The notes under the pieces are model-generated. The model was not told where the DNA came from and ran no database searches. It was given only the letters and a program-made list of their open reading frames with translations. The position numbers and the translations under genes were made by a program. Positions 25,060-36,367 of a DNA stretch of 64,000 nt are shown here, piece after piece (position 1 is the stretch's first letter; every line of letters begins with the position of its first letter). The stretch covers positions 19,802,102-19,866,101 of the forward strand of contig OZ022501.1 in assembly GCA_963989385.1 (NCBI GenBank), in the 5' to 3' direction. Source of the DNA: Ctena decussata. Its lineage: Eukaryota; Mollusca; Bivalvia; Lucinida; Lucinidae.

Positions 25060-25700
25060 TTGCATGTTAACATTGAAATGCATGTAAACATTGAAAGTTT
25101 GTGTGAGAGTTGTTCTCAGAAATTAATAAAACTAGAATCTTGAACATAGTAAACATATCGTGGGATTGAAAAGCGGGTTCGTTGCTCTTATTGCTCTTGA
25201 AAACCTGCAAAGTTTCAAAAAAGGCGTCCAGAAGGGGTTGAAAACACAAATTCTAGGTCCAAAAGGGCTGTGACTCCTTCAAAAAGGATTAAATAAAAAA
25301 TCCAAAACCACATCCAAAACCACATGCGCATCTTCATACCAGAGCAAGAAACCCTGCAAAGTTTAAAAAAAATGGAAGAGGCGTCGAGGAGGAGGCAGAC
25401 ACAAACTTTTTATATGGAAAGTCCAAAAGGGCTTTAACTCTGTCAAAAATGATTGAAAATCCAAAACCACATGCGCTGCTGCGCATCTTTATACCAGAGT
25501 AAGAAGCCCTGCAAAGTTTCAAGAAAATCGGATGAGGCATGTAGGAGGAGTTGCAGACACAAGATTTGGGACGGACTGACGCACAGATGCATGGACACAC
25601 GTACTGATTCACATTTACCAAGGGACAAGGGACGCGCACACGCACTGATAGACATAGGTCATTACTATAGTCCCCCTACACCTAAGTCGGGTGACAAAAA
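25060..25700 (-). mobile_element. Hairpin-headed repeat with ~150-bp core units, reverse orientation
   Basis: On the minus strand the head is GTCACCCGACTTAGGTGTAG then GGGGAC, ending in a CAGTCCGTCCC run. Core units follow, marked by CCTGCAAAGTTTCAA or close forms at about 25205, 25353 and 25508 (+ strand). No coding signal; short frames across the units are by-products. Confidence 0.6.
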
Positions 25701-26715
25701 TACCTGCCTTTTTTTTTTACTTTTTTTTATAAATAAAATAAAATGGAATTTGCTGGATGCATAAAGTGTTAAATTTGATACTGGGACATCTGGAGAATAA
25801 TTAACTGTGGAAAGTGGTATTAGATAATGATGACAGCTAGCTGAAAACCACAAGATTATTTCAAGGATTTATTGCCTCCCAAACCGGGAGAATTTCTAGC
25901 AATAGGTGATAGAGTGTTTAGGAAGTAATGAGACACACAGCAATGTACATAAATGTAGATAAATCCACCCTGTGACTCCTGGTGCATGTTGAAAAACATT
26001 CGATGAAGGGGCTCAGTTACCATGTGTGCTATTTCATTTATGGTAAGCGTAGACCCTTATTGCCTGCATAAAAGAAAAGATGAAGATGAGTTTGTGCATT
26101 TCGACTGTGACTGAATGTATTTGCTAGTGATACAGTGAGTAAATCGTCTCTGAAACTGTATGCCCGTGTTCGACTTCAGGGCGAATCGGTGTTCGACTCA
26201 ATGACGAAGCATAGGTATGTGTTAATTGTGAAAACTTTTGTAGATTTTACTTATTTTGACCAATAAATAGTTATCTTTTCGAGAAATGAGAAGCCATGGA
26301 TTAGTTTAACATAAATATTAAATTTCGTAAACTAAGACTCTTTTTGGTACATAATATTAAGTATTTTACAAAATTCATAAAAATCAAAATTATGAAATTT
26401 AGAAACAGCTCGAGAGGGATGCGTTGCGACGACAGCTAGTCGTATAATAATGCATGTATTATATTTGGGAGTCTTTTATGCATATTGTTCATAGATTAAG
26501 GTAACGTCTGGTATCGTAACAGTTAATGTCCCACCAAGTTGAAATATTAATGTTATCAGTTTAATTTGTTCGACTTTAGGGCAAGTTCGACTTAAGGGCG
26601 AGTTACCCTATTTCTGTTTGTTCCCATACGCACAAATGATAAGCAATAGAAGCCATGCAATTTTAAGAGAATTTGAATGGGGGCCAAAAATGGCCCTTAT
26701 CATACCAGGTCCTTT

Positions 26716-27721
26716 GTGGATGAACATTCCCAATAAATTACCCAGCTAATAAACAAAGATAAAAATAATCAAAAAATGTTAAATAATAATCATTTACTCT
26801 TTAGATAAAAGGCTGTTAATGAGTTTAAAATTCATTTAAAAAATTAAAATTAATAATGACATCACAGAATAGTGCATTGTGGTTAGAAATACTTTAGAAA
26901 AGTAAGGGAGATAAGTCATGTAGGAAAAAACAGTCGTGGGATTTTTAAACTAGCATAACTTTTGAACGGATAGGAATTTTTCTATGCCGTTTCTAGCATT
27001 ATAATCCTCTCTTTGTCCACTATCAATTTGCTTCAAAATTAAGCATTTATACAATTTCTTCGTAATTGACCTTTAAGTGTAACAATTGAATAGCCTAAAG
27101 ACGTGGTAAATCTACCCAGCAACAATTGATTTATTTGGCAGTTTCGGGTTCATTCACTGCACACTGTTCATTATAAGGATCGAACCTGATTTTTTCCTGC
27201 ACTGACATTTGGAAGGTCCTAGGGAGTTGTTGAAAAGTGAGGCCTAAGTTTTCGACAGCTCTTGAGGTACCTGGTAAATGTTATTTGGCAACTATATATT
27301 ACTGTATAGATTCTGTCACAAAGCTACAAAAACTAGGAAATTTTTGGCACTATTTTTGGCATTATCACCATTACCTAAATGCATATGCATTTCTATTAAA
27401 AAGATCCTCGTTTCATGCCATTGTCAGCTTTTGATAATTTTCTCAAAATCTTTCCGTTCTAAAGTCAAAATCATATTAACTAATTTTTTTACTTTGTTGT
27501 CGCCTGCTCTTCATTTCTTACAAAATTCAATTGATAACTACAGCTGCAGACTACAGGCCTGCTTTTGTGTTGATAGACTTGTATACGAAAAACAGCAAAT
27601 AGCGTGAGACACCGATATTTATCATAAATGGTTACCTTTGCTTCCTGTCTTCGCTGTGTTAACTTTCATTTTCTTGTTCTTTTTCATATCTGTTAATAAA
27701 GAGCAAATTCGTTGAGTCTAT
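26716..27721. other. Stretch without recognised genes
   Basis: AT-rich and non-repetitive at this scale. A 109-codon open frame (27278-27607) has no motif I recognise. Confidence 0.4.
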
Positions 27722-27870
27722 TGAACAGAACAGAACAGAACAGAACATAAACTTTATTACTCTCAGGTCAACAATGTGACATATGAGGTACAGCAAATAA
27801 CATATATAGCAGCGAATGACAAGTGTTGTTGTATATTATTACAATAAAAAGCTGAGAAAACACAGCAAAC
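27722..27870 (-). mobile_element. Retroelement 3' end with (TTCTG)n tail
   Basis: On the minus strand the sequence reads GACCTGAGAGTAATAAAGTT, then TATG and several TTCTG units. AATAAA followed by a short tandem tail is the usual 3' end of mollusc non-LTR elements. How far the body extends to the right is unclear. Confidence 0.5.
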
Positions 27871-28381
27871 TGACAGAGGGGGAGAGGGAGAAATTAAATT
27901 TAAAGGAAGAGTGTAGGGGAACAGAAAACAGATATTAACGGAAAAAAATAAATAAATAAAAAAAAATACGAATCAAATCATAATTATAGAGACAGCGTCC
28001 AGAGTTTCAGAAACGCTTCATATTGTAGGTAAAGTACATGTACAGGAAGGTATATGCAAATGCTTCAACCAGTCTTCAGTTCCATCACCACTTCAGAAGA
28101 GTGGCGATGGGACTGAAGCTTAGCATACTCATAGAAAATTTTATTCAAGAAAACATTATGCATAAACGTTCTTAGTACCATGGAAATTTTTCTTCAGGGG
28201 CATACACAAAATAACTCTCGTAATAGCTGTTGCTCCGTTACGATCTCCGTACGACAGAAATGGCGCTTGAAACTGACTGTCGTAACTTATTGATACTTAA
28301 TACACAATTTCTACTATTCACAAGAAAATAATAATTGCAACAATAAGTAGTAGATAAAACAGATTGGAAACAGCAGTCAAT

Positions 28382-28487
28382 TCAACAGGCCCACGACGCT
28401 ACAACGACGTCGCACCGACATCGATGCGAAGCAATGACGTCGCATCGAAGTCGGTATGACGTCACCCCGACGTCGTGTGCCTGTTGG
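28382..28487. mobile_element. Small MITE with CAACAGGC..CACGACG tips
   Basis: The left tip CAACAGGCCCACGACG pairs with the right GTCGTGTGCCTGTTG. The interior is rich in GACGTC and TCGATGCGA dyads. The tip CGTCGTGTGCCTG is shared with 430-500, 29920-30010 and every unit of the tandem repeat at 34.8-35.4 kb. Confidence 0.65.
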
Positions 28488-28551
28488 GGAGGAACTACAT
28501 ACATTGTCAGACTGACACTATTATGTATATACCTTAGAAAATTGAGAGAGA

Positions 28552-28630
28552 AGAAAAAATAAATAAAAAAAAAAAAAAAAAAATCGAGAGGAAAAAAAAG
28601 GAAAAAAAAAAAAAAAAAAAAGGAAAGAAA
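28552..28630. repeat. Poly-A / AAG-rich low-complexity tract
   Basis: Long A runs broken by GAGAGG and AAGG. Open frames on the other strand here are simple poly-Phe artefacts. Confidence 0.9.
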
Positions 28631-28639
28631 AACATCAAT

Positions 28640-29900
28640 GTACTTCCTCCGACTATATTTACTGATGTACTGATTACCTGGTGTGAACATATAAGCGCAC
28701 GAATTTATCATGCATGACACAATTAAGCGGTACAATCGAACGTTCCAAAGTTTATCTTCCCAGGAATTTGGATTAATGCTATCTAAGTGTACAGGTATGT
28801 ACCCTATGTTTGCGCATTTACCTATTATCAAAACTAGTATTTTTACAGGAATTTAAAGTTTCACGAATAGTGATAGACAAATACATGTACTATAACGTTA
28901 ATCAAATGAAACACATATTGACAGCGCTTTGGAAAAGTGGGAGTACTTGGTAACAACTCATCGAAATCCCGTATATTGAGACCCCACATCTGAGATGCCT
29001 CATTGAGGCTGATCAGATAACAGATGACAAAACCTGATTTTATTCGTATCAACAGAAATCATCCAGGACTATCACCAAATACTCCCTCTCATCATAACTC
29101 TGCTTTAAAGGTAGGTTCCTGTACTTTGGAATGCATCATAATTTTGATGATCTTTCATCCAAGTTGTTGGAAAGCACTTAGAGAAAGGGAATGAATAAGT
29201 TTCACTAAAAGTGTAAATCAAAAAAAATATTAAAAAAATTGTTTTGCAAGGGATTTCCTAACTCTGCTTCGCACACCAGTTAGCGCTATTTTTAGTTCAC
29301 GCCAAAAATAGATAACACAGCTGACGTTATGCTGCATTGTATTTTGGGGTAGTTTTAACCCATCCGCCATGCTAGGACCTCTAGGAGAGCTCACAGCAAG
29401 AGAAAATTGACCTTTGGAGAATGGCATCATAAATTGCGCACTTATAGACATAATAAATATAGTTATTTTTAGAACTGGAATTCCAACAAAAGAAAATAAA
29501 TCAAAAGGGAAAATGACTATTTTCTTCAACATCTTACGATTTTCTCAGTAGCAACAAATTCAGAAAAATAGGGGAATTCAAAACTACTCAGAAAAAGACG
29601 AAATTATTTTGTGAACATAATTGTTATTGCTAGTCCAGGAACCTACCTTTAATATTGATAAACCAAATCCCAAAGGCACGGCTCCACACAAGAGGCGGCT
29701 TTACTACATGCAGGTCAAACAGCGAGGAAGCCGACTGGGCCGCGCTTTCGCGCAGTCCTATCGGTCAAATCGTTGTCAGTCATTAGTTTCATTAGACTAC
29801 AAGCAACAAGTACACGTCTCAAAACGCCTCCTGCCTGGAACAGACCAACAATATTTACAAATATACATGATACTGAAAACTGACTCAGCTAAAATAAAAA
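28640..29900. other. Stretch without recognised genes
   Basis: No conserved coding signal on either strand; only short unremarkable open frames. Confidence 0.4.
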
Positions 29901-29919
29901 CAAGACACCATTCCACACA

Positions 29920-30010
29920 GCGCCCAACATTGGATCAACGTTGATTCAGCGTAATAACGCTGAATCAACGCAGATCCAATGCAGATTAAACGTCGTGCGC
30001 CTGCCGGTTG
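29920..30010. repeat. Short inverted repeat with GCGCCTG tip
   Basis: GATCAACGTTGATTCAGCG is followed by its complement CGCTGAATCAACG, then AAACGTCGTGCGCCTGCCGG. Built from the same AACGTTGAATCAACG and CGTCGTGTGCCTG words as the tandem repeat at 34.8-35.4 kb. Confidence 0.65.
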
Positions 30011-30556
30011 TATTCATTCATTATGTCTGCACCAAAAGGACATAGAATTCCATATCGACACTGAGTCCACTCTAACTAAACGACTTTGCGTTCAGTCAAA
30101 GTCGACTCAGATGTCGCTCCAAGCCTGGATACCCAGCGTGAAAAATATACAGACTTCATGAATGAAATGACGTAGTGGAACAGGTGACCTGTCATTTACA
30201 GGTGAACGCGGTCGACTAAATTCTTTGGCCAATAATAAGTCGGTACATTCTTACGCATGATTGGCATATTCACGAGGAATGTGATAAATTTAAATGAATG
30301 GGCGTGGCTGTGGTTTCCAGTTACGATTGCACACAGGTAACCACCGCAAACATTCGGACACTTCAAATATTTAAGCACAATGCGGATCCCGGTCTGACGG
30401 TAGTAATCCTCCGAGTCAAATGTGTTTAAACATTTGAAATAAATGCGTAAACTAACGTACACAATACATGAAGTCCGCCCATTTCTCGTTTAAATATAAG
30501 AAAAGAAGCCTTCCTTATATGAATCACCCGGAAGACAATCCTAGCGACAATTTTCT

Positions 30557-30612
30557 ATCTCTCTCTCTCTCCCTCTCCCTCTCGTGAGAGAGAGAGAGAG
30601 AGAGAGAGAGAG
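30557..30612. repeat. CT/GA microsatellite, self-complementary
   Basis: A (CT)n/(CCCTCT) run meets a (GA)n run at CTCGTGAGAG, so the two halves can pair. Confidence 0.9.
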
Positions 30613-31604
30613 CAGCCAGTGCAAAACACTCTAAATTAGTGTATATATGGATCTGTATATAATATATAATGTAAGTTCTGTTGTCTAAAGATACGCTATT
30701 GTCCACCCTGCAAGAGTCATCTCAGTGAGGCGGCTCTAGCAAGGGGTCAAATCGTGCTTCATACAAGAAGAGAGGAGAGATAACACTTGCATTTACAGAA
30801 TCACCACTAATCGGGTCCCTAATCGTGGAAACAGATTTTAATAGGTTTGTATGCTATCCTCTACTACATTTTGGCTCTGTCCGCGCCATACTTGATACTC
30901 AGATTCATATAAGCACAAGTTTCGCAATTGACAATAGCAAGTAGCAAATTTGCCACTTAAAAATCTCATTTGCCACCCGAAGAAAAAGTGGGTAGCAAAA
31001 ATGTGCGGCAGAGGCATTCTCTAGTAAAGGTTAATTTTTTGGAAGCACTAGCCGATTTTCATTAAAATACTGCTTCTATGTGTAAGACCAAACACAATTC
31101 CACAAGGTCAAAGGCATTACCAATGCCCTTGACCTTATGGAACATTGTTTGGTCATAGAACTGACAACTGTTGAATGGCAAGAGAATTCTCTTTTTATAC
31201 TTCAGTTTTTGCTTCCAGGTATGTGAGTTTTGCTACCAGCCTTTACAACAGGAAGCAAGTACCTGCCACCTGCAATAAAAGTCAATTTCTAATACTGAGA
31301 CATACATACATGTAACACAACATCTAGTCAAGTCTGAATCTAGATTGACCCGACCTCGCGGTCGAATAAATGCCAATCAAAAGCCACGTACAGTATCGGA
31401 CATGCATACTTCTATATAAATGCAGAAAAATACATCCAGCTCACTTGAATGTAAGCACAAGGACACAAAGTGCCACCGCTCCGAAACGATCCTGGACCTT
31501 CATTATCTCAACAGAAAGCAAACACGCAGCTACTCACATTCAAGTGTGTCAGATGATGTGATACTTTACTAGATGTAAGCTGGCGATTGATAATGCGCTC
31601 AGTT

Positions 31605-31920
31605 CCTTTTTTTTTTTTTCTTTTTGGATAAATTTCGTTGTTCATATGTTTCGAATAATATAAGTAATAACAGACGTGCAATTATAAGAACTGTTTGATT
31701 ATTATTCCCATAAATTTACTTAGATTTATAAGTGTATTATCATCATGACTTTCCAGCAACTGTTTATATTTCAAAATATTAGGTCTCTTATAAAAGCTAT
31801 TATGAATGTATCTTTGTCTATCACGCTTAAAGAAAGGGCACTCTAGCAGGTAGTGGAATTCGTCACCAATTGTATTATTTTCACAAAGGGTACATTTTCG
31901 ATCAGCAACGTCATTTCTCT
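31605..31920 (-). pseudogene. LINE 3' fragment with poly-A tail
   Basis: On the minus strand the frame reads RKCTLCENNTIGDEFHYLLE, then CPFFKRDRQRYIHNSFYKRP and NLSKFMGIIIKQFL, ending at a stop at 31682-31684. A C-x-x-C knuckle with GDE-x-H-x-L-x-C-P-x-F is the end of a CR1/L2-like LINE ORF2. About 60 bp of 3' UTR and an A tract (31607-31620 as T on +) follow. The 5' part is lost just upstream of the knuckle. Better preserved than the relic at 3155-3441 and probably younger. Confidence 0.8.
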
Positions 31921-32439
31921 ATTTAAGTGACTCTGAACTGAACAGAACTTGAAACTAAAGTTACATCTCAGTCATTTGACACTTAAATTAATCTCAGATA
32001 TCTATGTTGAGTCAAAATACAAATTATCTTAGAAAAGTTATGCTAAAGTTTATGTCCTTTTACCGATTTAAAATCCACAAATATGCCCACATAGAGCCAC
32101 AAATTGATAAGTATTGTGCAATGCAGCATGTTTGATTTCAACTGAAACTGCCTCAGTAATACCAGTTGTTGACCTTCACTACCGACTGATATAAAGTCAT
32201 AAAGTTTTTGAAGCCATAACTACCACACCAATGGATGGTTATTTCATAAATAGAGCACATCTCTGTTTTCAAGACATTTCACAAGCACAGAAATAAAAGG
32301 CCCACCGTGGTTTAACTGGTAGGTTTCTTTTGCTCCAGAATTTCAGTGTTGCTATTTCAGTGAGTCCTCATGATTGTTTTATCTTGGTTTTAATTTTGAT
32401 TCCAATGTTCCCGAGATATTACACTTATGAGTTAGGAAT

Positions 32440-33345
32440 CTTCCTTGCAAACCGAACAACTAAGTGTCTAATGAACCAAAGCAGGACTAAGGGCTCGACC
32501 GCCAATCGGTTAAGCCACCCCATAATTCTATTGCTGGCTGTCCCAAGGCGGCACTTCTGTTTTGGTTCTTCTTAGTTGTTTCATGTGTTATTTGTCGCTT
32601 TTATTGTTTTGATATTATGTTAAAGCTAGCCCTGACATTATGGATTGGAAAATAGGTAAAAATTGATGGTTAATGTCTTACGTATAATTTGTTCCTATAG
32701 TCAGGGTTGGTGCGTTGGTGTGTGGGCGGTGTTTTTTTGTTGGGTTGAACAACTAAGTATTTGATGAACTAAGGCAGAACAAAGGGCTAGGGTTGGTCGA
32801 CCACAAAGCGGTTAAGCCCCCCCCCCGCTCCCCCCCCCCCCCGCTCAAGTCATGTCATTGCTGGTCGTCCGAAGGTCCGAAGAAGGCACTTCTAGATGTT
32901 GAATGTTTTTCGAACAATTTGTTCTTATTGTCAGGGTTGGCCAAGAAAACTTCTACACTCGACAGTTTTCAGTTCTTTGGTGTTATCCTTGCTTCCAAAG
33001 AATAACCCTTTTATAGAACATATTGGTGCTTTTTGTAAGACTGTTGTGTGGGCGATGGTTGTTTTTGTTGGGTTGAACAAGTAAGTTTCTGATGAACCAA
33101 GGCAGAACAATGGGCGAGGGTTGGTCGACCACAAGTCGGTAAAGCTCCCCAGTACTTTCATTACTGGCCGTCTCAAGGCGGCAGTTCTGTTTTGGTTCTT
33201 CTTGGTTGTTTTATGTGTTGTTAGTTGCTTGCCTGTTATTGATATATTGTTTTTGACGTTCAGACTAGCCCGTTGACCACCTACATGGGAAATGGCTGTT
33301 CACATGGCTGCTGCTGGTGTTGTCTTTGATGATGACTAGTTTTGT
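32440..33345 (+). repeat. Three tandem, diverged copies of the Penelope-like element tail
   Basis: Copies near 32450-32610, 32744-32900 and 33070-33240 share GGTTGAACAACTAAGT-like starts, TGATGAACCAAGGCAGAAC, a GGTTGGTCGACCACAA block and, in copies 1 and 3, a CCAAGGCGGCA(C/G)TTCTG block then TTTTGGTTCTTCTT. Spacing is about 300-330 bp. The same block occurs in the 3' tail of the reverse-transcriptase element (about 17340-17420, minus strand). Copy 2 has a C-rich expansion at about 32817-32842. Confidence 0.7.
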
Positions 33346-33427
33346 GTTGTCTCTTTTCCACATGGTGTCTTGGGTTGGATCTGGAATTGAATTGTGTCAG
33401 TTCCTGAGAATATTACTCCTTACTTTT

Positions 33428-33512
33428 ACTGCCATCACATTTTGAGGTGTAGGATAAGAATATTATCTGTAATCATCAAGTGTGCGATTGTACCGACCTG
33501 TAACCTTTATGG
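33428..33512 (+). repeat. Isolated piece of the ~330-bp satellite
   Basis: TTGAGGTGTAGGATAAGAAT followed by ATTATCTGTAATCATCAAGT and CCGACCTGTAACCTTTATG is almost identical to satellite sequence at 37948-38025, 4.5 kb away. Confidence 0.85.
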
Positions 33513-33871
33513 TTGATTGATTGGTCGATTCTTTTGGGTTTAATGACCCTTTGAGACAGTATTTCAGTCTATATCGGGCCGTCTTGCAGAGAGAGGGAGA
33601 AAGAAGAGAATTGATAGACAAGAGAAAAAATGTCCAAACAACCCCCACCCGCACCTACTGCATTCACAGTAGGCCCTTGCCCTACAATGATCCAAATCAG
33701 TAAGACGCCCCGGCACCATTGCCTGGTGCATGTCATATTCTTCGAAGACGGACTGCCTAGTACGCCTATTTGTTTACTCATCTATATTCATTCGCGTAAA
33801 TAGCAAGCGAAAAAGGCATATAAATGAAAGCAAAACAAACCAACTGATATTTGGTCTTTGTAACTATAATA

Positions 33872-33942
33872 CGTGCAAAAGCAACGCGCGTGAGCGAAGC
33901 TCACGCGCGGACGCGCCAAGCGCGTCCGTGCTGTTTGCACGC
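33872..33942. repeat. Nested hairpins able to form a three-way junction
   Basis: An outer stem CGTGCAAA..GCA / TGC..TTTGCACG encloses two perfect mini-hairpins. CGCGCGTGAGC-GAA-GCTCACGCGCG is at 33885-33909 and GGACGCGC-CAA-GCGCGTCC at 33909-33927. It is very GC-rich compared with the flanks. Confidence 0.8.
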
Positions 33943-34789
33943 CTATAGATAACATGCATCATTAAAAAAAAGCTACTTCCACAAAGAGCAAATCCATCAC
34001 CTTCCATCTCAAAACCTTTGGTCAAATATGGCGGCGCCGTTAGGCTTTTCACATTGGATTTTCCCGTTTCTTTTATGCAGAGTAACACTGAGCCGAAATC
34101 CATCCTCGATCACATGACCTTCCTTGATGAAGTCCCGCTTCTGAGAGAGTGACCAAAGAAGTTTTCTTCAACATTTATTTCTTTTTGTTCTATTTTTAAA
34201 GGCGGTCAATCCAATTTAGAAGTCCAAGTAAGTAAACGGTAACTGATTTAGCTGTGTACCAGCAAAAAGATAAATAAATTAACAAACAATAGATCTACGT
34301 CATATAAAATTCCTTGTCATTTATCTCGTGCGTCGATTCGATTAGATAAGATATCCGCCATTGTAAGATTCGACGTCGATATTTCGGAAAAGCGACTATT
34401 TTAAAGACAGAATGGTCGATGTAGAATGCGAAGGAGATGACAATTCGTGAACAGAAACCAAATACCTCGAATCGATGTGCAATGACTTCCATGCTTAGCC
34501 ATTCAAATGTCATCCAGTAGTTGTAAACTATCCAAGGCTTGATATCGATGCATTTTCCTTTAAAAAACTTGCTTCATTTCCCTTTGGCATCGTCAAAGTA
34601 TGTTTACAAACAGCAGTGACCTTTGTTTTGAAGTGCTTCACGACCGGCTGGTCGTCATGATGACGTCATAAGACAACGCAGGCAGCGCACCATCAACATC
34701 TAAGGACTTTTCATAGAATTTGTAACCCGATTTGACAATCTGTTGGCCGAAACAGTCTTGGATTTCTGGGAGCCTATACATCGGGCTTT

Positions 34790-35365
34790 TGACGTTGAAC
34801 GAACGTTGATTAAACACTAAGTCGACGTTTGTGTGCCTATAGGGTATTTACCGCTTTGTATGCATGTCGTCCCCATCCTAGGAGCCCACAAATCGGACCA
34901 ACAACGTTGAATCAACGTTGTGTGCCTGTTAGGTATGTAGCCATTTGTATGCATGACATCCCTATTTCGAAAGTCTACATATCGGCAATACAACGTTGAA
35001 ACAACGTATGTATGCCTGAATGAAATCTACACTGTGTAAGTGATCCCCATTCTGGGAGTCTACACAATTGGGTACATTGAATCAACGTTATGGGCCTGCA
35101 GGATATGCACCACCTCATATGCATGACATTCCCATTCTGGAAGCCAACACAGCCGACACACAATGTTGAAAAAACGACGTGTGCCTGCAGGGTATACGTA
35201 CCCCCTTTGTCCCGGCCCCTTTGTATGCACGACATCCCATTTCGGTACCTACACGTTAGGCACTCAATTGTGTACTTGTGACTCTTTGTATGCATGTCAC
35301 TTCCATTCTGGGAGCCTACACACCGGACACACAACGTTGAATCATCGAAATATGCCTGCAAGATA
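34790..35365 (+). repeat. ~89-bp tandem repeat with AACGTTGAATCAACG core
   Basis: About seven units. The mark GTGTGCCTG or a close form occurs near 34831, 34920, 35010, 35090, 35179, 35268 (weak) and 35350. Each unit carries an AACGTTGAATCAACGTT dyad, a TTTGTATGCATGACATCC block and a CCCATTCTGGGAGCCTACAC block. Open frames on both strands follow the repeat and are not genes. Confidence 0.85.
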
Positions 35366-35554
35366 TGTCTCCTTTGTAAGATGACATTTCAATTTTAGGA
35401 GCTCGAACATCATTAACTTGTGACGGTTAATGAGCGTTTAATACAACCAGACTTAATGCCGTCATTAACTAATTTAGACTTAATGCCGTCATTAACTAAT
35501 TTGTCGTTAGGGCTTTATGATAGACCCTAAACCACTTAGAAGTTATTGCTGCAG

Positions 35555-35557
<3 letters not shown>

Positions 35558-35625
<68 letters not shown>
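35558..35625 (+). repeat. TATC microsatellite
   Basis: About sixteen tetranucleotide units, with one TATATC interruption. Confidence 0.95.
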
Positions 35626-35895
35626 TACGTCTTACCCCCGGTAGGGCACCTGATTCATAAGTCAGAGGTCCTGGGTTTGAAACCCGGTCTGGCTACATAC
35701 TTTCGTGTCTTCTTCCGATTCAAGAAGGGCAGTTGTCAGTTACTGGCGAAAGTATGTGCACTTAGTACTGGTTAACCGCTTAGGTCGTCTAAGCCTGCAC
35801 AGGAATAGTGTGGTTAGGGTAACTGACCGTCCCGACATGACCATAGCTGTTTACCGAGGACGTTAAGCATCAAATCAATCAATCAATCAATCTTA
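35624..35895 (+). mobile_element. tRNA-derived SINE, family A copy 2
   Basis: The B box region GGGTTTGAAACCCGG is clear, but the A box is worn away where the copy meets the TATC microsatellite. The central block CAGTTGTCAGTTACTGGCGA and the tail GTTAAGCATCAAATCAATCA follow. It meets the family B SINE tail to tail at about 35893. Confidence 0.85.
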
Positions 35896-36241
35896 ACCCC
35901 CCGAGGGGACACAGACGTGTACTTTTGTACACTCCGATGTTGCAGGATGAAAGCCTACATATATAGCCATGTAGCTATAGTAGGGATCTTTAACCTGCAC
36001 AGGGGATGACTCTCCCTGCACAGGGCGCCTCCAGTTAATGTGCCGATCCGAAGGATGGCACACTTGTTAACATCATTCCTGCAAATGATGCTAGAAAAAC
36101 GCGTTCGGATATAGGAAGACTTCACCCCGGGTGAGGATCGAACCCACAACCTCTGGCTTCAGAGTCAAGTGCACTAACCACTGAGCCACAGCGCCTCTCG
36201 GCTTCAGAGTCAAGTGCACTGACCACTGAGCCACCGCGCTT
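35893..36241 (-). mobile_element. tRNA-derived SINE, family B, with duplicated A box
   Basis: On the minus strand the head reads GCGGTGGCTCAGTGGTCAGT, then an almost identical 45-bp repeat with GTGGCTCAGTGGTTAGTGC, then GGTTCGATCCTCACCCGGG (B box). The body contains GATCGGCACATTAACTGGAG and GTTAAAGATCCCTACTATAG. The 45-bp tandem duplication of the A-box segment is unusual. It is a SINE and not a tRNA gene: no anticodon arm fits and a long unrelated body follows. Confidence 0.8.
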
Positions 36242-36367
36242 CTCAGCTTTGTAAAAGAAAAAAAGTCTGCTTTTGCACGCATTTAGGTAACACCTATTTC
36301 ATACTATTATTTGCGTCTAATATAACTAACGTTATTCAATGTGATATTATTGGTTATAGTTAGGAAT

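Larger units (their letters stand above)
22777..26608. mobile_element. TIR element (inner) with GGGTA tips and TA duplication
   Basis: Left GGGTAGTTCGCCCCTGAGTC and right, inverted, GGGTAACTCGCCCTTAAGTC. Flanking TA at 22775-22776 and 26609-26610. Subterminal repeats of TTCGAC with GCCC/GGGC occur at both ends (to about 23006 on the left, from about 26165 on the right). No transposase is visible in the ~3.8-kb body, which holds further repeats: a hairpin MITE near 23745-23805, a hairpin head near 24298 and short tandem units at 25.2-25.6 kb. Confidence 0.75.
21977..26715. mobile_element. TIR element (outer), tip AAAGGACCTGGTATGATAAG
   Basis: The left tip AAAGGACCTGGTATGATAAG is repeated inverted at 26715, and similarity continues through TTTGGCCCCCA (about 38 bp of TIR). 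The 4.7-kb body contains no recognisable transposase. It contains a second complete TIR element (22777-26608). No target duplication is obvious. Confidence 0.75.

Noticed and set aside
28382..28831. 149-codon minus-strand frame with poly-Phe stretches
   Set aside because: It crosses the A-rich low-complexity tract and a small MITE. Composition explains the open frame.
29621..29944. 107-codon plus-strand frame as an exon
   Set aside because: No recognisable motif and no supported splice sites.
33080..33140. Hammerhead ribozyme core (CTGATGA) in the Penelope-like tail repeat
   Set aside because: The required GAAA-type core after stem II is not present (GCGAGGG is found instead), and no convincing stem III or I pairs.
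34975..35384. Overlapping open frames on both strands
   Set aside because: They follow the ~89-bp tandem repeat. Repeated peptide words reflect the DNA repeat, not a protein.
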